Origin: Pseudonocardia sp. CNS-004
GTDB taxonomy: Bacteria > Actinomycetota > Actinomycetes > Mycobacteriales > Pseudonocardiaceae
NCBI GenBank assembly: GCA_001942185.1
Contig: MKJV01000097.1
Span: 1 to 64,000 of the forward strand
Length of the DNA: 64,000 nt
Reading direction: 5' to 3'
The position numbers and the translations under genes are program-made. This document shows, piece after piece, positions 11,535 through 21,292 of the stretch (its first letter is position 1; each line of letters starts with the position of its first letter). The notes beneath the pieces are model-generated. The model was not told the origin of the DNA. It ran no database searches and saw only the letters and a program-made list of their open reading frames with translations.

Positions 11535-12260
11535 ATGAACTCATCCACGGTCGCGGACGTGATGACCCCGCGTGTACTGACGGCTCGCCCCGCGATGCCA
11601 CTCAAGGAACTCGCCCGGGTGCTCGCCGACAACGGCCTGAGCGCACTCCCGGTGCTGGACCCGTACGACCGGCTCATCGGGATGGTCTCGGAGCGGGACC
11701 TGCTGTCCAAGCAGGCCCGGCCCTTGCCCGGCCGCCGGCGCTGGTGGCAGCCCCGCCGCGTCCAGGAGGAGATCCGGCGCGCCGAGGGCGACACGGTCGG
11801 TCACGTGATGACCGGGTTCCCGGTCACCATCGCCCCCGGCGCGAACCTCGCCGAGGCCGCCCGCCGGATGATCGAGCACGACGTCAAGCACCTCCCTGTG
11901 ATCAACGACGCCGGGGAGCTCGTCGGCATCGTCAGCCGCGCCGATCTCGTCCGCGCCTTCGTCCGCTCCGACGACGAGATCCGCCGGACCGTCGTGAACG
12001 AGGTGTTCCGGCACGTGCTGTGGGTCGACCCGACGGAGGTCGAGGTGGCCGTCACCGACGGCATCGTCACCCTGACGGGCACCGTCGAGCAGCGCAGCAC
12101 CGCGGAGATCGCCGAACGGCTCGTCCACCGACTCGACGGCGTCGTCGACGTCGTCTCCGGCCTCGAGTACCGGCTCGACGACGGCGGCATCGGCGGCCGC
12201 CCGTCCCACCACACCCGGCCCGGACTGCGGGCCACGACGACCACGAGGAGCACGCCATGA
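11535..12260 (+). CDS. CBS-pair and BON domain protein
   Basis: 241 residues. The first CBS motif is VADVMTPRVLTARPAMPLKE (about 6-60), the second is VGHVMTGFPVTIAPGANLAE (about 90-140), each with a (V/I)GIVSR/MVSERDL end. A BON-type domain follows (VEVAVTDGIVTLTGTVEQRS, about 160-225). CBS pairs bind adenine nucleotides and sense energy state; BON domains bind membranes or other macromolecules. Its stop overlaps the ATG of the DUF1876 gene (ATGA). Rv2626c (Hrp1) is the CBS-only member of the M. tuberculosis DosR set. The target is unknown. Confidence 0.88.
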   Translation: MNSSTVADVMTPRVLTARPAMPLKELARVLADNGLSALPVLDPYDRLIGMVSERDLLSKQARPLPGRRRWWQPRRVQEEIRRAEGDTVGHVMTGFPVTIAPGANLAEAARRMIEHDVKHLPVINDAGELVGIVSRADLVRAFVRSDDEIRRTVVNEVFRHVLWVDPTEVEVAVTDGIVTLTGTVEQRSTAEIAERLVHRLDGVVDVVSGLEYRLDDGGIGGRPSHHTRPGLRATTTTRSTP

Positions 12261-12520
12261 TCACTGCCAAGCGCTGGAACGTCGTCATCAACATCGACGA
12301 GCACGACGGGCACACCCGTGCCGTCGCCCGCCTGCACACCCGCGACGGCGAACGGATCGGGGTCGGGCTCGCGCACCGGGACCCGGCCGACCGCGAGGTG
12401 CCGGAGATCGGCGACGAGCTCGCCGCGGCGCGTGCTCTCGCCGAGCTGAGCAACCACCTCCTCGCCTGCGCAGCCGCCGACGTCGGTGAGAACACCGGCG
12501 AGCGTGACCTGACGGTGTAG
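12257..12520 (+). CDS. DUF1876 (Rv1738-like) protein
   Basis: 87 residues beginning MITAKRWNVVINIDEHDGHTRAVARL, the conserved opening of DUF1876. Rv1738, one of the most strongly hypoxia-induced M. tuberculosis proteins, belongs here and has a dimeric fold reminiscent of ribosome-hibernation factors. That role is a hypothesis from structure. The ATG overlaps the CBS-BON stop. A second, frameshifted copy is at 26510. Confidence 0.9.
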   Translation: MITAKRWNVVINIDEHDGHTRAVARLHTRDGERIGVGLAHRDPADREVPEIGDELAAARALAELSNHLLACAAADVGENTGERDLTV

Positions 12521-12523
12521 GCC

Positions 12524-12808
12524 GTGTCCCACCGCGTGCTCGCCGTCGGGCTCGCCCTCGGCACGCTGCTCATGCTGGCCGGGTGCGCCGCCGGGCCGCC
12601 TCCGGTCTCGAGCGCGGCCGACGCACCCGGCTTCTTCACCGGGGTGTGGCACGGCCTGATCCTGCCGATCACCTTCGTGGTGTCGCTGTTCGACAGCGGA
12701 ATCGGCGTCTACGCCGTCGGCAACAGCGGGCACCTCTACGACCTCGGCTTCGTGCTCGGCGCCGGCGGTCTCGCCCTGCCGGGCGTGTTCGCCAGGGGAC
12801 GCAGGTGA
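12524..12808 (+). CDS. Small membrane lipoprotein, function unknown
   Basis: 94 residues from a GTG directly after the DUF1876 stop. The N-terminus is a lipoprotein signal with a lipobox (LLMLAGC). A second hydrophobic stretch (LILPITFVVSLF) and a third (FVLGAGGLALPGVFA) suggest membrane spans. Actinobacteria carry similar short proteins of unknown role. A strong hairpin overlaps its stop and ends the operon. Confidence 0.7.
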   Translation: MSHRVLAVGLALGTLLMLAGCAAGPPPVSSAADAPGFFTGVWHGLILPITFVVSLFDSGIGVYAVGNSGHLYDLGFVLGAGGLALPGVFARGRR

Positions 12809-12834
12809 CCCGCGCCTGCCCCGGCGCGGGTCAC
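12805..12834. terminator. Bidirectional hairpin terminator
   Basis: A perfect 12-bp stem (GTGACCCGCGCC against GGCGCGGGTCAC) with a 6-nt loop, placed between two convergent genes (ending 12808 and 12845). There is no T-tract, as is common in actinobacteria. Confidence 0.75.
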
Positions 12835-12844
12835 CGCCGATCTC

Positions 12845-13733
12845 TCACCGGACCGCTCCCGTCGGGCGAACCGGCGGCGTCATCGGTGCCGGCACCGGCG
12901 GGGTGACGATGACCGGGCACGGGGCGAACTCGACCAGCGCGCGGCTGGTCGAGCCGAGCCCCATGCCCTGGGCAGGGCGGTGTCCGCGATGCCCGACGAC
13001 CAGCAGCCGGGCGTCCCGGGCCTGGTGCAGGAGGGCCCGCAGCGCGGTGTCGTGCACCAGTTCGGACCGGACGGCGATGCCGGGGCGGAGCTCGGCGACG
13101 GCCCCGACCTCCTCGGAGAGCACGTCACCGCCCTGTTCGGCGAGCTCCGCCCAGTCGTCGTGCCTGCGGTGCAGACCGCGCTCACCCTCGACGACATCGG
13201 ACCACGCATGCACGGCGACGAGCGGGGCGCCCACGGAACCTGCGATGTCCGCGGCGAGCAGGAGAGCGGCGTGCCCGGTCGCCGAGCCGTCGACACCGAC
13301 CACCACCGGGCCGCCGCGCGGCGGCGGCACCTGCGGTGCGGCGCCCCCGCACGACCGCGACCGGACACGCCACGGTCCCGGCCAGCGCGACCGCGACGGC
13401 ACCGGCGAGCATGCCGGACCACGCCCCGTCGCCGTAGCTGCCCAGCACCAGCAGCCGGGCGCCCTCGGCCCGGTCGGCGAGCACTTCGACGGTGCCACCG
13501 GGCACGACCTCGACGCAGCTCGCAGCGGCCCCCGAGCTCTCGGCCGTGGTGGCCAGCTCGCGCAGCCAGGCCGGTGGCGCGACCGGCACCTCCGCGTCTC
13601 GGGGCACGGTGTGCAGCACGTGCAGCGGGGCACCCCAGACCGCGGCCAGGTCGGCAGCCCATTCGGCGGCGGTGCGCGCCGAGTCCGAGGCGTCCACCCC
13701 CACCACCACCGGCGGCTGGGCGTGTTCCTCCAC
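12845..13733 (-). CDS. Tandem-domain universal stress protein (frameshifted near 13346)
   Basis: Domain 1 starts PPVVVGVDASDSARTAAEWA and ends LLVLGSYGDGAWSGMLAGAV; domain 2 starts GPVVVGVDGSATGHAALLLA and ends VVGHRGHRPAQGMGLGSTS. The nucleotide loop of domain 2 is imperfect. The GTG at 13733 has a GGAGGGAGGG ribosome site. The frame breaks in a run of five C (plus strand); removing one base joins the domains into 295 residues. A near-perfect DosR-like box lies 103 bp upstream. Confidence 0.88.
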
Positions 13734-13835
13734 GAGGCCCTCCCTCCGCTCACCGGGGGCACGAGCGCCACCGGTTGCCTCCCACCCTGCGGCGGCGCAC
13801 CCACCGCCCCCAGGGTCGGCGGAACCGCGGCGCTG

Positions 13836-13849
13836 GGGACCAAGGTCCT
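13836..13849 (-). promoter_or_regulatory. DosR-like box (AGGACCTTGGTCCC on minus strand)
   Basis: A strong copy of the box with the CTTGG core, between the alcohol dehydrogenase stop and the USP start at 13733, so it fits a promoter for the USP. Confidence 0.65.
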
Positions 13850-13864
13850 GCGACGGCAACCGGT

Positions 13865-14848
13865 TCAGCACACGAGCACGGCCGCGCCGACGATCCGGTC
13901 GGCGGCGAGGTCGGCGAGCACCCGGTCGGCATCGGCGAGCAGCTGCGGTGACACCGTGGGCCGGATGTCGAGCGCCGCGGCGAGGCGGAGGAACTCCTCG
14001 CCGTCGGCTCGGGTGTTCGCGGTGACGCTGCGCAGCTGCTTCTCCCGGAACAGCTCGTCGGCATAGACCAGGCGCGGCACGTCGCTGAGGTGGATCCCGG
14101 CCACCGCGAGCGTGCCGCCCTGGTCGAGGGCCCGCATCGCCACCGGGACGAGCTCACCCGCCGGGGCGAACAGCACCGCAGCGTCGAGCGGCTCGGGCGG
14201 TGCCCCATCGGCGGGGCCCGCAGACGCGGCCCCCAGCTCGAGGGCGAGGGTGCGCGCCGCCGCCGACCGGGTCAGCACGTGCACGACCGCACCCTGCGCG
14301 ATCGCGACCTGCATCACGACGTGGGCAGAAGCTCCGAACCCGTAGATGCCGAGCCGTCCGCCCGGCGGGAGCTCGGCGCGTTTGAGCGCCCGGTAGCCGA
14401 CGATGCCGGCGCACAGCAGCGGAGCGGCATCCGCGTCGCCGAGCCCGGGTGGCAGCCGGTAGGCGTACGCCTCCGGAACCACGGCCACCTCGGCGTAGCC
14501 GCCGTCGGCGTCCCATCCGGTGAAGGCGGCGTCGCGGCACAGGTTCTCCCGGCCGGTCCGGCACCAGCGGCAGCGCCCGCAGGTCCCACGCAGCCACGGG
14601 ATCCCGATGCGGTCACCGACGGCGAAGCGCTCGGCCCCCGGTCCGCGGGCGTCGACGACGCCGACGACCTCGTGACCCGAACCGGCAGCGGCCGCCGGGG
14701 GGCGAGGTCACCCTCGGCCAGGTGCAGGTCCGTGCGGCAGACCCCGCAGGACAACACGCGGACCCGGACCTCACCCGGCGCGGGCTCCGACGGGAAGCTG
14801 CGGGCGCAGGAAGACCGCGGGAGACGTCATCACATCCCAGGTCCGCAC
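13865..14848 (-). CDS. Zinc-dependent alcohol dehydrogenase (two frameshifts)
   Basis: A medium-chain NAD(P) alcohol dehydrogenase oxidising or reducing alcohols and aldehydes. The restored 327-residue protein has the catalytic-zinc Cys in LSCGVCRTDLHLAEG, GHEVVGVV, the structural-zinc loop GTCGRCRWCRTGRENLC, GYAEVAVVPE and a Rossmann loop IYGFGASAHVVMQVA. Frame breaks fall near 14793 (one extra base) and near 14679 (one missing base). The GTG at 14848 has a GGAGGGAACC site and overlaps the end of the PEP synthase gene by 19 bp, so it is the last gene of that operon. Under hypoxia it could regenerate NAD+ by making alcohol; the substrate is not evident. Confidence 0.88.
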
Positions 14849-17171
14849 GGTTCCCTCCTCCCGTCTCCCCGGAACCCGGTCTGCGCCGCTCGGGCTGCCT
14901 CCAGCAACACGCGCCGTTCCGCGGACGCGATGGCGGCGCGGGCGGCATCGACGGCATCGGGGTTGACGGAGATCGACGTGATCCCGGCGCGCACGAGGTG
15001 GTCGGCGAACTCCGGGTGCGTCGACGGGGCCTGCCCGCACAACGATGAGGTGATGCCGCAGCGGTCGGCCAGTGCGATGATCTGCTCGATGGCAGCGAGC
15101 ACAGCCGGGTCGGTCTCGTCGTAGAGCTCGGCGCACTCCGCCGAGTCACGGTCCACGCCGAGCACGAGCTGTGTGAGGTCGTTGCTGCCGATCGACACCC
15201 CGTCGATGCCGAGGCCCACGTAGGCCGGCAGCCAGTGCAGTACGGAGGGGACCTCGGCCATCACCCATCGGTGCATGCCGCGGTGCGACCCGAGCGGGCC
15301 GGCGTCGACCAGCTCCAGGCACGCCTCGAGCTCCCAGCGGGTGCGGACGAACGGGATCATCAGATGCAGGTTGGGTGTACGGTCGCGAACCTCCGCGAGA
15401 GCGCGCAGCTCGAGCGAGAACAGATCCGGTTCCCGCAGGTACCGGTAAGCGCCCCGATAGCCGATCATCGGGTTGTGCTCGTCCGGCTCGTGGGCGGCTC
15501 CACCCTCCAGACCGCGGAACTCGTTGCTGCGCAGATCCGTCGCCCGGTAGACGACGGGCCGCGGGGCGAACGGCTCGGTGATGCGCAGCAACGCCGCCGA
15601 CAACGCCGCGACGAACTGCTCCTGCTCCCCCCGCGCGAGCACCTCCCGCGGGTGCCGCCCCCCGAGCGCCTCGGTGAGCATGAACTCCGCCCGCACCAGC
15701 CCCACCCCGTCGACCGGCCGCGCGCAACCGCCTCGGCCTGCTCCGGCATCGCCAGATTGACGTAGAGCCGGGTGCCGATCGGTTCCGGCGCGCTGGGCGC
15801 CGTCGCCCGGACCGGCTCCGCCCGGGCAGGCGCTGGTGTCGCGGGCGCACCCTGCCTCACCTCACCTGCGCTGCCGTCCACCGTGACCACCTGCCCGTCG
15901 CGGAGCACGGTGGTGGCCTCGCGGGCCCCGACGACGCACGGCACACCCAGCTCGCGGGCGACGATCGCGGCATGGCAGGTGGTGCCCCCACCGTCGGTGA
16001 CGAGCGCGGCCGCCCGCCGGATCGTGGGCAGCCAGTCGGGGTTGGTCATGGGGGCGACGAGCACCTCGCCTGCCTGCAGCGCGGCGCCCTCAGCCGGTGA
16101 CGTGAGGATCCGTACGCGCCCGGATGCGGTACCCGGAGAGGCGGCGAGCCCGCGCACCAACGGTTCACCATCGGCGGTCGTCGTCCTCGCCGGCGCCGCG
16201 GTGAGGGTCGTGATGGGCCGCGCCTGCACCAGCCATGTTCGCCGCCCGACCATCGCCCACTCCACGTCCTGGGGGACGCCGAAGTGCTGCTGCACCCGCA
16301 GGGCGAGACGTGCGACGTCGCACGCCTCGTCATCGGACAGCACACGGGCGTCCGCCCGTTGCGGGTCGAGCGGCAGCGTGCGATCGCCGCCGTCCTCACC
16401 GCGGACGATCTCGTGGGTCTGGTGCCCGACCCGCGCGGCGAGCAGACGCGTACCGGCCGCACCCACCCGGTAGGTATCAGGCTCGACGGCGCCGCTGACG
16501 ACGACCTCGCCCTGCCCGAACGCGGCCTCGACGACCACCACGTCGCGGCGGCCGGTGGCCGGGTCCGCGGTGAACACCACTCCGGCCCGATCCGCCCGCA
16601 CCATCAGCTGGACGACGACGGCGATGGCCGGCTCGCCGGCGTAACCGCGGGCGGCCCGGTAGGCGACCACCCGGGCGCCGAAGACCGACGCCCAGCACTC
16701 GCTGATCCGCTCGAGGAGCGCATCCATGCCCCGCACGTTCGTGAACGTGGCGTTCATGCCCGCGAACGAGGCGTCCGCGCCGTCCTCGCCGACGGCCGAC
16801 GAGCGGACCGCCACGGTCGCCCCAGCATCGCCGTCCGGCAGAGCCGAGTAGGCGACACGGACCTGTTCGACCAGGCCGGCGGGCAGACCCGCCCGGCGCA
16901 CCGTGGCCGCCGCCCGCTGGCAGAGCGCATCCAACTCGGACGGGTCGTCCGCTGCCGCGATGGCGCGCGCGTGCAGCGATGCGAGCTCCTCCCGCACACC
17001 CGCCCGGTCCATCGCGTCCAGGTAGAACGCAGCCGGCAGCACGAACCCCGGCGGCACCGGGAGTCCGGCGGCGACCAGCTCCCCCAGGTTGGCGGCCTTG
17101 CCGCGACCTCGGGGCGACCGTCGCCGCAACCTCGGCAAGCCTCGCACGGTCGGAGCGAGGATGGTCGTCAT
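14830..17171 (-). CDS. ppsA: Phosphoenolpyruvate synthase / pyruvate,water dikinase-like (frameshifted near 15718)
   Basis: It phosphorylates pyruvate to PEP using ATP. The N-terminal nucleotide-binding domain has KAANLGEL, AVRSSAVGEDGADASFAGM and PQDVEWA; the swivelling domain has GGTTCHAAIVARELGVPCV with the phosphorylated His; the C-terminal PEP/pyruvate barrel has GLVRAEFMLTE, NPMIGYRGAYRY, IGSNDLTQLVLGVDRDS and the catalytic-Cys loop SSLCGQAPS. One missing base near 15718 splits barrel from hinge; repair gives about 780 residues. The N-terminal 30 residues may also contain compensating shifts. Its ATG overlaps the USP stop (17168), and the alcohol dehydrogenase starts inside its 3' end. 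Confidence 0.9.
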
Positions 17172-18062
17172 CCCGCCGCCTCGGTCTCGGGCCGGACGAC
17201 GGCGACCGGGCAGTGCGCGCGGTGCAGGACGGCGTGGCTGACCGACCCGAGCAGGAGACCCGCGAAGCCGCCACGGCCACGGGAGCCGACCACGACCAGC
17301 TGCGCCCGCCGGGACTGCTCGACGAGTGCGCGGGAGGGGTGGCTCCGCGTCACGAGCCGCTCGACCGGTACGTCCGGGTACTTCTCCCCCCAGCCGGCCA
17401 GCCGCTCGGCGAGCACCTGGCGCTCGTCGTCCTCGATCGCGTCCCAGTCCAGCAGCGGCGCGAGTGCCGGATCCACGAGCAGGTCCCACCAGGTGTGCAC
17501 CGCAACCAGCGGCACCTTCCGCGCCGCGGCGGCCACGAAGGCGAACGCCAGCGCCGCCTCGCTCGTCGGCGATCCGTCCACCCCGACCACGACCGGCGCG
17601 GCGGGGTCGGGCGTGTCGGCCTCACCCCGTACGACCACCGTCGGGCAGTCCGCGTGCGCGCCGAGCGCGACGGCGACCGACCCGAGCAGCAGCCCGGACA
17701 CCCCACCGAGGCCGCGATCGCCGATCACGACCAACTGCGCGCGTCGCGCCTCCTCGCTGAGTACCTCGATCGGGAAGCCCACGACCAGCTGAGAGTGCAC
17801 CTCGAGCGCGGCTGCTCCTGCTCGGCGATCCGAACCGACTCGGCCAACTGCCGACGCTCACGCCGAGCATGATCTCCCGGTAGCTCTCGCCCAGCCCGAT
17901 CGCACCGATCGGCCGGCCGCGCAACCACTCGAACGCCGTCACGACCCGCAGCGGCACCCGCCGCCGCGCGGCCTCCTGCGCCGCCCACCGCACGGCGCGC
18001 CGGGCCGGCTCCGATCCGTCCACACCGACGACGACCGGTCGCCCCTGCTGTGCTGCGCTCAT
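17168..18062 (-). CDS. Tandem-domain universal stress protein (two frameshifts)
   Basis: The order is PVVVGVDGSEPARRAVRWAA, then VVIGDRGLGGVSGLLLGSVA, then PVVVGVDGSPTSEAALAFAF, then VVGSRGRGGFAGLLLGSVS. It is a close paralogue of the USP at 5635. Single missing bases near 17866 and 17820 interrupt the linker between the first USP half-fold and LEVHSQLVVGFPIEVL; repair gives 298 residues. Its stop overlaps the PEP synthase ATG, so it leads the USP-ppsA-adh operon. Its start lies 23 bp from the Acg-like gene upstream on the same strand. Confidence 0.88.
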
Positions 18063-18085
18063 GGTTGTCCTTCCTCGAGTTCCTC

Positions 18086-19060
18086 CTACCGAGGGTCGCC
18101 CGACCGGCGGGGCAGCCGGCAGTGGCTCCGGTCCCGATCTGGTGGGTCTTCCGGCCCGGTGAGCCGGCCCGGAGCGCCGACGTGCACGAGTACCTGCGGA
18201 ACCACGCCGAACGCGCCCCTCTGCCGGATCGAGTTCCTGGCTCCTGCCAGCTCGACCGGCCCGGCCAGCACCGTGCCGGCGAGTCCCAGCGCGGTCGCGG
18301 TCCACAGCACCCGCTGCAGGGCCTGGCCCGCCTGCAGGCCGCCCACCGGCGCGTCGTGATCGGTGCCGAGCAGGGCCACGATTCCCTCCTCCGGGATCGC
18401 ACCCACGCGCGGCGGAATCGTGATGTGCAGCCGAGCGCGTTCCTCGGGGGTCACGGCGGTGCACAGGCGAACGCCCTCGGCGTCGGCGGCACTGCGCAAC
18501 AACCCGCGAACGGCCGCCACCGGGGCCGGGGGCCGGGTTCCACGACCCGCGAGCACTGCGGTGAACAGGGCGCGCTCGACGCGGGTCGGGGTGGCGACCG
18601 GTCCTCTCCGCACGACGGCTACGACGCTGCGCGGGAGCCCTTTCGGTAGCAGCGTGGTGACCGGCCGGAACCCGGCCGCCGCCATCGCGAGCCGGACCGC
18701 GAGCACAGCGGCGCCCGCTGCCACCCGCGTCGCCGCCGCCATCGGGAGTGCCAGGTGTGGTGCGCCGGCCGCGTGTACCTCGACGGCCGAGCGATCGGCG
18801 GTGACCCACCAGCGCCTAGCCACGGGTACCGGCTGCGGTGCCACGACAGCGAGCACCGCCTCGAGCACCGGGTCGAGCGCTCCCGAGCCAGCAGGGCCCG
18901 ACGCGGCGCCGACACCCGCGAGCCGGGCAGACACCGTTGCGGCTGCACGGGCGATGAGCGCTCCGGCGGGAGGAGCGATCGGGAATGCTGCATGTTCCGC
19001 TGTCACCGGGGCAGCGTGCGGCCGATGCCCCGGCCGTCGCGACGGCCACAGGTCCCGCAT
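18086..19060 (-). CDS. Divergent Acg-family (nitroreductase-like) protein
   Basis: About 324 residues of the Acg/Rv3131 type, judged by spacing and the C-terminal pattern GGLQAGQALQRVLWTATALGLAG and PQVLVHVGAPGRL. Unlike the other four copies it lacks the N-terminal APSVHNSQPW FMN-binding signature (here PQPVPVARRWWV), and the TDRRR motif reads GRGTRP, so flavin binding may be lost. The start at 19060 (MRDLWPSRR) is uncertain because no ribosome site is clear. Acg proteins are flavin-sequestering, catalytically weak nitroreductase relatives induced by DosR. It shares a divergent promoter region with the CBS gene at 19195. Confidence 0.65.
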   Translation of the reverse strand: MRDLWPSRRPGHRPHAAPVTAEHAAFPIAPPAGALIARAAATVSARLAGVGAASGPAGSGALDPVLEAVLAVVAPQPVPVARRWWVTADRSAVEVHAAGAPHLALPMAAATRVAAGAAVLAVRLAMAAAGFRPVTTLLPKGLPRSVVAVVRRGPVATPTRVERALFTAVLAGRGTRPPAPVAAVRGLLRSAADAEGVRLCTAVTPEERARLHITIPPRVGAIPEEGIVALLGTDHDAPVGGLQAGQALQRVLWTATALGLAGTVLAGPVELAGARNSIRQRGAFGVVPQVLVHVGAPGRLTGPEDPPDRDRSHCRLPRRSGDPR

Positions 19061-19097
19061 TGCCACGTCATCCGTCGGTCGGGTGCGGGCCGGCGGC

Positions 19098-19111
19098 GTG
19101 ACCTCCGACCG
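19098..19111. promoter_or_regulatory. DosR-like box (GTGACCTCCGACCG)
   Basis: One base off the GGGACCTCCGACC form seen elsewhere, between the divergent Acg-like (19060) and CBS (19195) genes. Confidence 0.4.
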
Positions 19112-19194
19112 CGCGCGCCGGGCCGTCCGCCCCTGCCTCCCGCGGCGCGGGAGCGGCACGCTGGCGCCGATCCGACCCGAGGAGACCCGCTGCG

Positions 19195-19655
19195 ATGACG
19201 ACGACCGATCAGTGGCGCCTGGCCGCACCACCGGAAACCCGCGACGACGACCCGGCCGTCACGGCCGTGATGACCCACCGCATCGTTGGGATCACCGCGG
19301 ACGTGAGCCTGTCGACCGCGCTGAGCCTGATGGCAAAGGAGCGAGTCCGCCACCTGCCCGTGTTCGAGGACGCCCGGTGTCGAGGGCTCCTCTTCGAGAC
19401 CGACGTCGTGGGCCACCTGCTGGCCGGAGTCCCGGCCGAGCTCTCGGCGGGGTCGATCGCCCACCTCGTCCGCTCTGCACCCACGGTGACCACCGCGGCC
19501 CGGCGCTCCGAAGCGCGCGATGCATGCGGGAAGAGGGCCTCGACGCGGTGCTCGTCACCGAGCGCGGCCGGCTGGTCGGGATCGTGACGGCCGCGGACCT
19601 CATCCGCTCACTCGCCGGGCCCCCGGGCGGCATCCACGGCGGAACGCTGTCATGA
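19195..19655 (+). CDS. CBS-pair protein (frameshifted near 19514)
   Basis: A 153-residue stand-alone CBS pair like Hrp1. CBS1 is VMTHRIVGITADVSLSTALS ending ARCRGLLFETDVV; CBS2 follows after LVRSAPTVTTAA and ends REEGLDAVLVTERGRLVGIV. One missing base near 19514 (GCGGCGCGATGC restored) separates the halves. The repaired stop TGA overlaps the ATG of the following USP gene (ATGA at 19652). CBS pairs usually bind AMP, ADP or ATP. Confidence 0.85.
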
Positions 19656-20521
19656 CCCTTCCCGTCGTCGTCTGTCCCGACCGCTCTGCCGCCGGCCGGC
19701 GGGCTATTCGCTGGGCGGCCGCCACGGCGCGGCGCCGGGAGACCGCCCTCCAAATCGTGATCCCGGACGGGTCCGATCGGCAGGGGCCGCAGCCGTCGGC
19801 CGGCCGCCGCGCCGGGTTCGCCGCTGCGCTCGCCGCAGTCCGCTCCGCGACGCCCGGCCTTCCGGTTCTGGGTTGCGCCCCCCGGGCGGCGCTGCGGGAC
19901 GTGCTGCGCGAGCGGTCCGCCGATGCGGGTGCTCTGGTGGTGCCCGCGACGCTGCCCGATGTCGCAGTGGTGGTCGCCGACTCGTACTGCCCCGTGGTGG
20001 TCGTGCCAGGCGACGGCCCCTCACCGGAGGACGCGCGAGATCCCGTCGTGCTCGCGGTAGCACCCTGGACGGCGGAAGACGTCATAGCGCTCGCGTTCGC
20101 CGAAGCGTCCGGGCAACACGCACCGCTGATCGCGTTGCGCGCCTGGTCGGAGCCCGGCATCGATCTCGGTCGGCCGCGAGCGGACCGGATCGCCGAATGG
20201 GACCGCTACGAGGAACGGGTCCGGCGGGAGCTGGAGCTCACGCTCTGCCCGTGGCGGGTCGTGCACCCCGACGTCGACGTCCAGGTCCTCGCCGTGGAGG
20301 ACCGGGCCGCCGAGCTCCTCGTGGCGTTCTCCCACCGCGCCCGGCTGGTGGTGGTCGGCCGCTCGGAGCGCGGTGCGCTGCTCGGTGGTCTCTCCGAGTC
20401 CCCGGTGGCTGCGCTCCTGCGTGCGACCCGCTGCCCGGTCCTGGTGGTGCCGGCCGAGGGGCCGCCTCGCACCACGTTGTTGCCCAGCCGCGCGCGGGGC
20501 TGGGCACTCACCACGCGCTGA
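19652..20521 (+). CDS. Tandem-domain universal stress protein, divergent
   Basis: 289 residues in one intact frame. Domain 1 starts LPVVVCPDRSAAGRRAIRWA and is short, ending VVVADSYCPVVVVPG; domain 2 starts DPVVLAVAPWTAEDVIALAF and keeps the loop VVGRSERGALLGGLSESPVA. Both VGVDGS signatures are altered (VVCPDRS, VLAVAPW), so nucleotide binding in domain 1 is doubtful. It is translationally coupled to the CBS gene, joining two energy-sensing folds in one operon. Confidence 0.8.
   Translation: MTLPVVVCPDRSAAGRRAIRWAAATARRRETALQIVIPDGSDRQGPQPSAGRRAGFAAALAAVRSATPGLPVLGCAPRAALRDVLRERSADAGALVVPATLPDVAVVVADSYCPVVVVPGDGPSPEDARDPVVLAVAPWTAEDVIALAFAEASGQHAPLIALRAWSEPGIDLGRPRADRIAEWDRYEERVRRELELTLCPWRVVHPDVDVQVLAVEDRAAELLVAFSHRARLVVVGRSERGALLGGLSESPVAALLRATRCPVLVVPAEGPPRTTLLPSRARGWALTTR
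20481..20506 (+). terminator. Possible hairpin terminator at the 3' end of the USP gene
   Basis: A 9-bp stem (TGCCCAGCC against GGCTGGGCA) with an 8-nt GC loop lies inside the last codons before the stop at 20521. Confidence 0.35.
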
Positions 20522-20570
20522 GCTCGGCCGCCCGTAGGGCCGCGAGCGGGTACTCGTCCTCGGCCGCCCG

Positions 20571-20648
20571 TTATGGAGAGGCGTGTGCGGGCCGCGACCC
20601 GGCCACCCCGACCACGACGGGCCCGCCGCGCCTTCCGGGGGCACTCAC
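20571..20648 (-). pseudogene. Remnant of a second universal stress protein gene
   Basis: A GTG at 20648 overlaps the stop of the USP gene at 20645 and opens a 25-residue frame, VSAPGRRGGPVVVGVAGSRP and so on, ending at TAA 20571. GPVVVGVAGSRPAHA is the first strand and loop of a USP with Asp changed to Ala. The sequence beyond the stop still resembles USP (YPLAALRAAE). It is a decayed downstream paralogue. Confidence 0.5.
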
Positions 20649-21129
20649 GGCGCCGCCGCCCCGGACACGGGGTCCGTCTCCGGCAGAATCCGACCGTCCG
20701 GCCTGGCCGCCGGCACGACCGTGACGGGGCACGAGGCGCCACGCACGCAGTACAACCCGACCGAGCCCAGTACGGCACCGGCGAGCGCACCGCGCTTGCG
20801 GTGACCGACGACCAGCAGCGCTGCGCCCTCGCTCTCGCGTACCAGGCGACGCCGGGTGGGCCGGGCACCGCGATGATCGAGACAGGCACCGAGCGGGCGG
20901 CGACGGCGTGCCCGGCGAGCACCTCGTTGACGATCTCCCGGGTGCGACGCACCACCTCGCCCTCCAGCTCGGCCTCGGCGATGTCCGGGTACAGCGCGGG
21001 TTCGAAGGCGGTCACCACCCGCAGCCAGCACCGGCGGTGCACCGCCTCGTCCAACGCGTGGGCGAGCGCGGCACGAGATTCCGCCGAGCCGTCGACCCCC
21101 ACCACCACCACCATCGTCGAGCGCTCCAC
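20645..21129 (-). CDS. Single-domain universal stress protein (frameshifted near 20848)
   Basis: Restored 161 residues: VVVVGVDGSAESRAALAHAL at the start, VVGHRKRGALAGAVLGSVGL as nucleotide loop, CPVTVVPAARP at the end. The GTG at 21129 has GGAGAGGGG six bases upstream; an internal ATG at 21114 is the alternative. A missing base in a C run (coding strand CCACCCGGCG) near 20848 splits the frame. It is transcribed away from the Rv2004c-like kinase gene across a region with one DosR-like box. Confidence 0.85.
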
Positions 21130-21198
21130 TGCTCGCCCCTCTCCTGTCGACCGTGCGGTGACGACCGCACGATGCCGCGAGGGCAGTGCCGGAACGAC

Positions 21199-21212
21199 GG
21201 TCGGAGGTCCCC
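21199..21212. promoter_or_regulatory. DosR-like box (GGGGACCTCCGACC on minus strand)
   Basis: In the 163-bp divergent region between the USP (21129) and the kinase (21293). Variants with the same CTCCGACC core occur at 34416 and 55598. Confidence 0.55.
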
Positions 21213-21292
21213 CGGAGGCGAGCCGGACGGCCCTGCCCGCAGAGCGCTCCGCCCCGCAGCCTGGAGCGGACAACCGAGGCGAGGAGATCCAC

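Noticed and set aside
20524..20573. Direct repeat CTCGGCCGCCCG (two copies, 20524 and 20562) as an attachment site or CRISPR unit
   Set aside because: Only two copies, 12 bp, in decayed USP sequence; no spacer array or integrase nearby.
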